From Oidiodendron maius Zn (Eukaryota; Ascomycota; Leotiomycetes; Myxotrichaceae), in contig KN832872.1 of NCBI GenBank assembly GCA_000827325.1, positions 868,001 to 932,000 on the forward strand: a stretch of 64,000 bases of DNA. The letters run 5' to 3'. Within the stretch, counting starts at the first letter, position 1. Every line of letters starts with the position of its first letter. The position numbers and the translations under genes were made by a program. Positions 58,323-64,000 of the stretch are shown piece by piece. The notes under the pieces are model-generated. The model worked only from the letters and a program-made list of their open reading frames with translations, had not been told where the DNA came from and ran no database searches.

Positions 58323-61300
58323 ATGAAGTGCTAAGTAAAAAGCAAAAGTTTGTGTCGCGATGACGGTGTTCTAGGCTTTGGGATAATTCTGTGGCGTTCT
58401 GGCAAGACGGGACCTGGCTAGGGTAGCCTTGTCCTGATGGCGTTCTCTTTCACTTCTCCATGTCCCCCTCTGGTATCCGAGCATGCTTTGTCCTCTGCCA
58501 GAGAGTGTGGGTGAGGTCTTTGTTACCTCGAAAATTTCTCATGACGTCGCTTTTTGTGGACTCTGACCCGACTGAATGGTCGTCCCTTCACGGCAGTGAG
58601 CGAAGAGGGGATCGATCGATCGATCTCCCGCTCGCCTGCCCCGTGGCCCCTACTTTCCTAATGTCTAGAAACGGTTCTCCTCTGTACCTTTGTACATATA
58701 ATACATAGGGAAAACTATGGAGCCAAACGCATGTAATGTAGCCCGTCGTCCATAGCCGAATCACATGAATCAATCATTCAATACCCACTACTGTATCCAG
58801 GTACCACTCCTGTGCTTCCCTCGCGGGCATATTCCGGATAGAAGCCGCGTGATGGTGAATGTCTTACCTGGGTAGTCCTCTCTGTAGTATTGTCGTTTGA
58901 TGAGGGTGTACGAAACAAGTAAGTATCTTCTGGGTTAACGTACGATAAATATCAATCTAACGATTGAGAGAAGCCGTCTGTACGCTTTTCGGTATTGTAT
59001 AATTTAAAGTAGAATTAATTGGATAATTAGACATGTGCATCATCGCAAGGCATCGGTCCCGCGGCGAGTCATTCAAGCAAGCCCAACCCTTTAAGTTCTC
59101 ACGCCATCATCAGCCTTCCGCCATCGGCGAGACTCTCGGAGCAAGACGGGCGGGAAATGAGCGCGCGGAGAATATCGCCAATGGGGCGCTCGCGGGTGGC
59201 GCTAGGGCTGGTTGCGAAATTTGGGGGAGAGGGAGAGTGCGAAATGAGCCACGGGTAATGTTGCAGCGATATTTTATTACCGCCGACGAGTTTAGGTAAG
59301 TTGGTACAGTCAACAACAAAAGTGTCGTGGAAGGGGATTTCCCGACTCGTGACGCGAGCGCCTCACGGAAAAGTGGGAAGAGGGGAGAGAGGAGAGAGGG
59401 GGTGTCACATGTTGAACAAGGTGGCAGAGGGTAAAATGGGGGGTCCACTGACGGAGGATTAGTTAGCTAGTAGGAGCCATTGAGTGATGGCGTTAGGAGG
59501 TTTGGAGATGAAGGTTAGCCCACAGAGGGACAGGTTGAAAAGAGAGACAAGACACAAGGCCCTAGCCGGTTAGCTCTCCTCGAAATGATGGAAAGTGGAG
59601 TCGGGGGAGAGGGAGGAGGAGGGATCAGGGGACCTGGTGGAGGGTAGAAAGGGTGGTTTGAGTGGTATGTCCCGGAGCAGAAGAGGGCGTTGTGTGTTTC
59701 GGCCTTGGTTCGTTCGTACTGACCCGGGACTCTCTGGAGTGGTGATAGGATGAGGCATTGTGGGTTTGCATCTTCAGGTTTGGGCGGGTGATTGGAGATT
59801 TCCTCCCTACGGCTCACCGCCCCCTGGATGATGCACCGTGACGTCGTGGTCATCTCTAAGAGGCGGTAAGGCATCGCTCGAGAGGAGAGGAGGGGGGGCG
59901 AGAGAGGAGATGCCTCTTCTTGCTGCTGCAGGTTCGTCACATTTTACGATTTCATATCCTCAACTGCGAAGGCCTCCCATCTGCATGCCTAGAAACCGCG
60001 CTTCCCCATCCCATAATCCCATTAGCATGTCCACATGTCTCCCGGCTGCAGGATGTGGTGTGGTGAAGCCACGCAGGTCTCGGTGGGCGTCTCAGCCTTC
60101 CGGAGCATGCCCACTGGCGCACAGGAGAGGGCTATCGCAGCTTGAATGCCGGATCGACACCTCGGCTGTGTCGTAGCGTCGTGGGAGGGCAGCCGTGGGC
60201 GGAAGGCGTAGGTCCATCTCCCGCGGCCGGGGGTTCTCTTGGGATGGGAATCGGGGCAGCTGGTCGATGGGGGCTGTTGGGGGTCGGACAGGCATTCGGG
60301 GGCCCGGATCTGCTGTCGGTGGGCTCCTCTGTGGAGGACGGGCCAAGGACATTGGCGCTTGGGACAGGCATCAGGACGAGGGAGATTCCATTCAGACCAC
60401 CAGCAGGTCGCTTCAGGCAAGTATGCCAATTGTATGGGGCAGCCCAATATTGCTCGTCTTACTCTCGCAGGAAACGGCGACGCGAGAGAGGGCGCTGTGA
60501 GTGGCTGACTGCCCTCGCCATCATGGCATATGTACGAAAGCAGTCTGGGACCGCCATGTTTGAGGAGGGGGAGTGTAAGTCTGGTACTGCTAAGTGGAGA
60601 GAGGCAACTTCTTTGTCACTTCGTGAGGCGATGGTGCCCCCATCCTTCTCTTCTTCTGCCGTGTGTGTGCTGGTATGGGGCCGTGTCATTACTACACTGG
60701 CGTAGGTGGTCAACCTAGTTTGGCTGGCAGTCGTCGAGGGTTTGGACTAGTTTAGTTTCGTTCTCATCCACCTGGTTCTTCTGGCTTGCCCAACAGCAGC
60801 TACTGCGTAATATCTCGCCCGGACCTCCACCTGGCGTTGTTGGCGTGAGAGGGCGGCGAGGCCGGGGCCAGGGGCTGGCTAATGAGCAGCGAGAGCAATC
60901 TCCAATGGCAGGCAAGGGAAGGGACAGGTATGGGTTCCCTATTCTGCTATTTTGCCAATCTCCCATCTTCCCATCTCCAATCTCCTGGCCAGAAGAAGAG
61001 GGAAATAGTGGGCTGGGTGAGGGGAGCTCAATCTCCTACGGCCCGATCGAGACAATAATCACGGTCAGCGCAAGAGCAGACAAGTCAATTTCGGGACCCG
61101 AACCCCGGCCTGGGACATCTGCCGGTGGTGCAGGACTGGCAAATTGGGCCATATTGCATCTTGTGTACGCCTCATAGGTCGGAGCGATGTCAATAGTATA
61201 GTATGGCATAGGCATGACAGGGCAGGGTATGGGTATCATCTATCGATCTCTTGTCACAGATCAATAGTCGCAGCGGCAGGCGAGCAGCTCAACGAGAATT

Positions 61301-61730
61301 GTATAGGACGAGAGCGCCCCGTCCCAAAGCAGTGAGGAGACAATGCACCGGCATGCACAGGTACCTGGCACTGCACACTGCAGCCGCCACGCTGGGAGTA
61401 CCGACACATAGCCACTCACGGGGAGGAGACAGCGCCTTCGAGGTCTGGTGGAGCAGAGGGGATTGGGCTGGGGCGGAAGGTCTCCTGCGAGAAAGGACGT
61501 GCTTTCTGGAGGTCGTGTCCGTGAGAAGAGGTCATTCTGGCCGGGCGTCAGGTACGAGAGAGATGGCGATGACGAGCGAGAACTCTGTCTTGGTGTCGTT
61601 TCCTCCGGCGCAATTCCGTATCGAGCACGCCTCTTCTCATTTGGTTTAGGAAGCATTGTTCCGCGCCAGCACGTATCAGCATGGACTGGAAGGATCAGTT
61701 CGCCACCGATACGGACAGCATCCCCCAACC

Positions 61731-61779
61731 CGCATCGTCCCAGCACATCCCAGCATCCCAGCACCCCGATCCAGCATCC
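61731..61779. repeat. imperfect CCCAGCATC tandem repeat
   Basis: Several copies of CCCAGCA(T/C) run in succession; a related CAGCATCTGC array sits about 350 bp further on. Confidence 0.6.
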
Positions 61780-62130
61780 TCCTCCTCCCGACCCGACAGC
61801 CTGCTGGCCGTCGCCAATAATGCGGGACCCTGGGCGCGGATGCCTCGAAACAGGCGGGCGCACAGTAGTGTCTGTCTGTGTCGTGTAGTGTTGCATGCGC
61901 CGTGCTGGGCTGGCGGCTGCAGAGTGACCGCATTGCGGAATTCGGGCGACCATGGAGGGGATGGCCGCTGGGTTGGATGAAGGGAATGGATGCTGGGACT
62001 GGACACTGTGTGTGTGTGTGCATCGGTAGTGGCATCTGGTGGTGCCCAGCTCAGAGACAGCAGCGAGGGGCGACTTTGCCAAGAAGGTGGGTGCTGCTGG
62101 CTGGAGGGCCACCATAGGACCAGCTGTATG

Positions 62131-62180
62131 TATCAGCATCTGCCAGCATCTGCCAGCGTCGACCGGCATCGACCAGCATC
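62131..62180. repeat. imperfect CAGCATCTGC/CGGCATCGAC tandem repeat
   Basis: Five approximate 10-bp units (CAGCATCTGC twice, then GTCGACCGGC and relatives). This phased decamer is likely from slippage. Confidence 0.6.
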
Positions 62181-63288
62181 GTGCTCCTCCTTCTCCTCCT
62201 CCTTCTGCCTCTGGCACACGCGCTCCCTCTCAGTTCCTCACATATACGTGCAGCTGCAATTTCGCAGCTCCCTCAACGTCCTCCCCCTCCCCCCCCCAAT
62301 CTGCCACTTCCAACTCCACCCACGCATCCAAACATTCGCAACCCCTCCCGTCCCCCTGCCGCCACCGACATCCTCTGCTGCTCTGCTCTGCCGATGCGGA
62401 CCCGCCGGCGTGAAGCTTAATCTCGTCCTCGAGCCCCCGCACTGCGCCATCCAGGTAGGAGCCACTGCTGATCGGCTGGCGCGCTGCTGGGTTCACCTGC
62501 TAGGTTCGTGAGGTTTCTTGCCAGCCCCGTGCGACTCCACTTTCACTTGTGTCCCTCTTCTGGTCCTGGAGCAGTGAGAGGGCGTGAGAAAGTGAGCGAG
62601 AGAAGGAAACGAGAGCTTCCTATCCCAGCAGCTTTTTTCCAGCAGCCGAACTACTGCACCCATTTCCTCCTCCAGTGCCTGCCCTACTCCTCCCCGTCCA
62701 TTCCCTACGCAGACATCCGGAAAGTACTTGTACATACATACATACAGGCAGACCCCGTCCATCTCCCCTCTCTCTTCCACTCCCGGTCTTGGTCTTGCCT
62801 CCTCCACCTCCTCTCTCATACATCCACTCCTCCCCGCCCGGCCAACCACTGCCCTGGATCTCTGGCTCTCCACATTTGACCTCCCAGCAGCACATAAGAA
62901 CGACGATCCCACGCTCCATTGCCTGTTCAGATCGTCCCAGCAGTCCCAGAGTCTGCCTGTTATCTGCCATCATCCCTTCCCGGCCGCGAGGGACCTCCGT
63001 CCGTGTTCTCGGGATCCTGCATCTGATCCGCGCTCTGGTCGACGACACTCTGTCCAACATCACCACCATTCTACATCAACGACCTGGTCCTCGATCACCA
63101 CTTCCGCCTCCTTCCATCCTGTCGGGCGCCGCCGGCTCCTGTGCGTGCCGGTGCTGCGTTTAGACTTCGTTCCCGGGCCTGTGTGTTTGTTGTACGCGAG
63201 GGCTGAGAGCTACTCCCGAGCTCTGCATTGAGTGGCGTGCTGGTTGAACATCATTGTTTGCCTCCTGCCCGGTTCATACTCCTCAAAG

Positions 63289-64000
63289 ATGACCACCATG
63301 GCCATCGACCACCAACAGCGCTTCGGCGGCGGCTTGAATTTCGACCATATGCCTTACACCAGCACGCCCCAGTTCACCAATCCGTGGACCTCCTCGGGAC
63401 CCCAGAGCCACAGCCTCTACGCTTCCTCGCAGATCGACCTCAAGCAGCAGCAACAGCAGCAGCAACCACAGCAGGCGCCTCCTCGCATGCACGGCAGCGT
63501 GGGCTCCTATGCGACCGTCCCGTTGCCGGCCTCGTCGTCAGGTAGGTGCCTCCATTCCACTAATATAGACTAAAACTTCGTTTGCGTCAACATATATGCT
63601 AACACCCGCTCCCAGATCTCCTCCCGAACCGGCCAATTCCCTCGGGTTATGGCGGCGAAGCTGCCTACTCGAGCGCGCCGTCGCCGGTTCACAGCAATTA
63701 CCCACCAGCGTCCACGCCGTACGACTCCATGGGCTATGCCCCAGCTCCCGTGCGGTCGAGCTACTCGATCCCGGCGCAGCAACAGCAGCATGAGAATGCC
63801 CGGCGGCTGTCACAACCGTCAGTCCCCTCAACCCCCATCAACCCTGCCGATGCCCAGCGCTGGTCTCGCCAAGGTTCACGTATTAACTTGAATGGCAGAG
63901 GGCTCCCTACCGAGATATCTCGCAGCTTCGGCGATGCTATTGACGCTAGCCGTGGCATGATTGCCATGAGCCAGAACGCAACCCCACGCAACATCTATGG
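63289..64000 (+). CDS. probable transcription factor, N-terminal part (3' partial)
   Basis: Exon 63289-63541 joins an exon starting 63616 that runs off the window; the 74-bp intron has GTAGGT donor and CCCAG acceptor. 212 residues are visible. They are low complexity with a poly-Gln run (KQQQQQQQPQQ), many Pro and Ser, and then RSFGDAIDASRGMIAMSQNATPRNIYG at the cut. That last block resembles the region N-terminal to the zinc fingers of a conserved Pezizomycotina C2H2 regulator (RfeC-like in Aspergillus), but the DNA-binding domain lies beyond the edge, so the class is inference from memory. A poly-Q/Pro/Ser N terminus and a long leader fit a regulatory gene. The chosen start is the first in-frame ATG (63289); MTTMAIDHQQ follows, with a second ATG nine bases later. 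Confidence 0.7.

Larger units (their letters stand above)
58323..63288. other. 5-kb region with no supported gene, probably including a long leader of the next gene
   Basis: Open frames reach 318 codons (61261-62217, minus), but its protein is Ser/Pro/Arg/Cys-rich simple sequence. It contains a GATC tandem (about 58610-58625), a 28-base purine run (59375-59402), further purine-rich stretches (59590-59640, 59880-59905), CCAGCATC-type repeats (61731-61779 and 62131-62180), a TGTG run near 62008-62018 and CT-rich tracts (62180-62300, 62750-62850). The CT-rich part next to the downstream ATG resembles a transcription-start region. Confidence 0.5.

Noticed and set aside
61261-62217. 318-codon minus-strand frame
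   Set aside because: Driven by CCAGCATC-type repeats and GC-rich simple sequence; the protein has no domain or regular helix pattern.
1-64000. tRNA, rRNA, CRISPR arrays, insertion sequences or complete transposons
   Set aside because: No B-box (GGTTCGANNC)-like tRNA structure, rRNA sequence, spaced direct repeats, transposase motif or long terminal repeat was recognised by eye. A computed scan could still find short ones.

Overview
The window is nuclear DNA of a filamentous ascomycete (Pezizomycotina). The evidence is dense protein-coding genes on both strands, many introns of about 46-60 bp with GTAAGT-like donors and CTAAC/CTGAC-like branch sites, and a gene set typical of that group (Rax2, Lcl3, a fungal Reg1-like protein, a kinase of the fungal pseudouridine-enzyme type, a GprM-like receptor). 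I lean towards Leotiomycetes, but that is only an impression. All exon structures below were built by hand from reading frame, splice signals and family conservation. No search was run.

Layout. 0-5 kb: 3' part of a PfkB-type kinase gene, a LigB-type extradiol dioxygenase, then about 2 kb of AT-rich sequence with one weak small-gene candidate. 5-14.3 kb: COG4 (Golgi tether) and PMR1 (Golgi Ca/Mn pump), both on the minus strand, then divergent RAD21 (cohesin). 14.3-25 kb: a 2.6 kb gap, a Reg1-like PP1 regulator, a Sel1-repeat protein and ERV46. 25.5-37.2 kb: MEX67 (mRNA export), a sulfate permease, BUB2 (mitotic-exit GAP) and a seven-helix receptor. 37.2-42.3 kb: a 5.1 kb stretch in which I can support no gene. 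42.3-53.3 kb: FAN1, SDC1 (COMPASS), ribosomal protein uS15, U2AF large subunit, OGG1, LCL3 and a 52-residue small ORF. 54.5-58.3 kb: RAX2. 58.3-63.3 kb: about 5 kb with no supported gene, ending at the 5' part of a probable transcription-factor gene cut by the window end.

How the genes fit together. This is mostly conserved core genome, not an accessory island or a biosynthetic cluster. Neighbouring genes serve separate cell functions: Golgi trafficking and ions (COG4, PMR1, ERV46), cell-cycle and chromosome biology (RAD21, BUB2, FAN1, OGG1, SDC1), RNA metabolism (MEX67, U2AF65, uS15), sulfur uptake and polarity. I found no new multi-gene system. The points most worth checking are: a GC-AG intron inside the gene for the splicing factor U2AF65; an exact CYS3 consensus site plus three CACGTG boxes upstream of the sulfate permease; G1/S-type promoter boxes before RAD21, FAN1 and OGG1; a separase-type cleavage motif in RAD21; frame-preserving introns in OGG1 and the receptor; a short spliced or unspliced ORF in each of two gaps; and two large regions without recognisable coding sequence.
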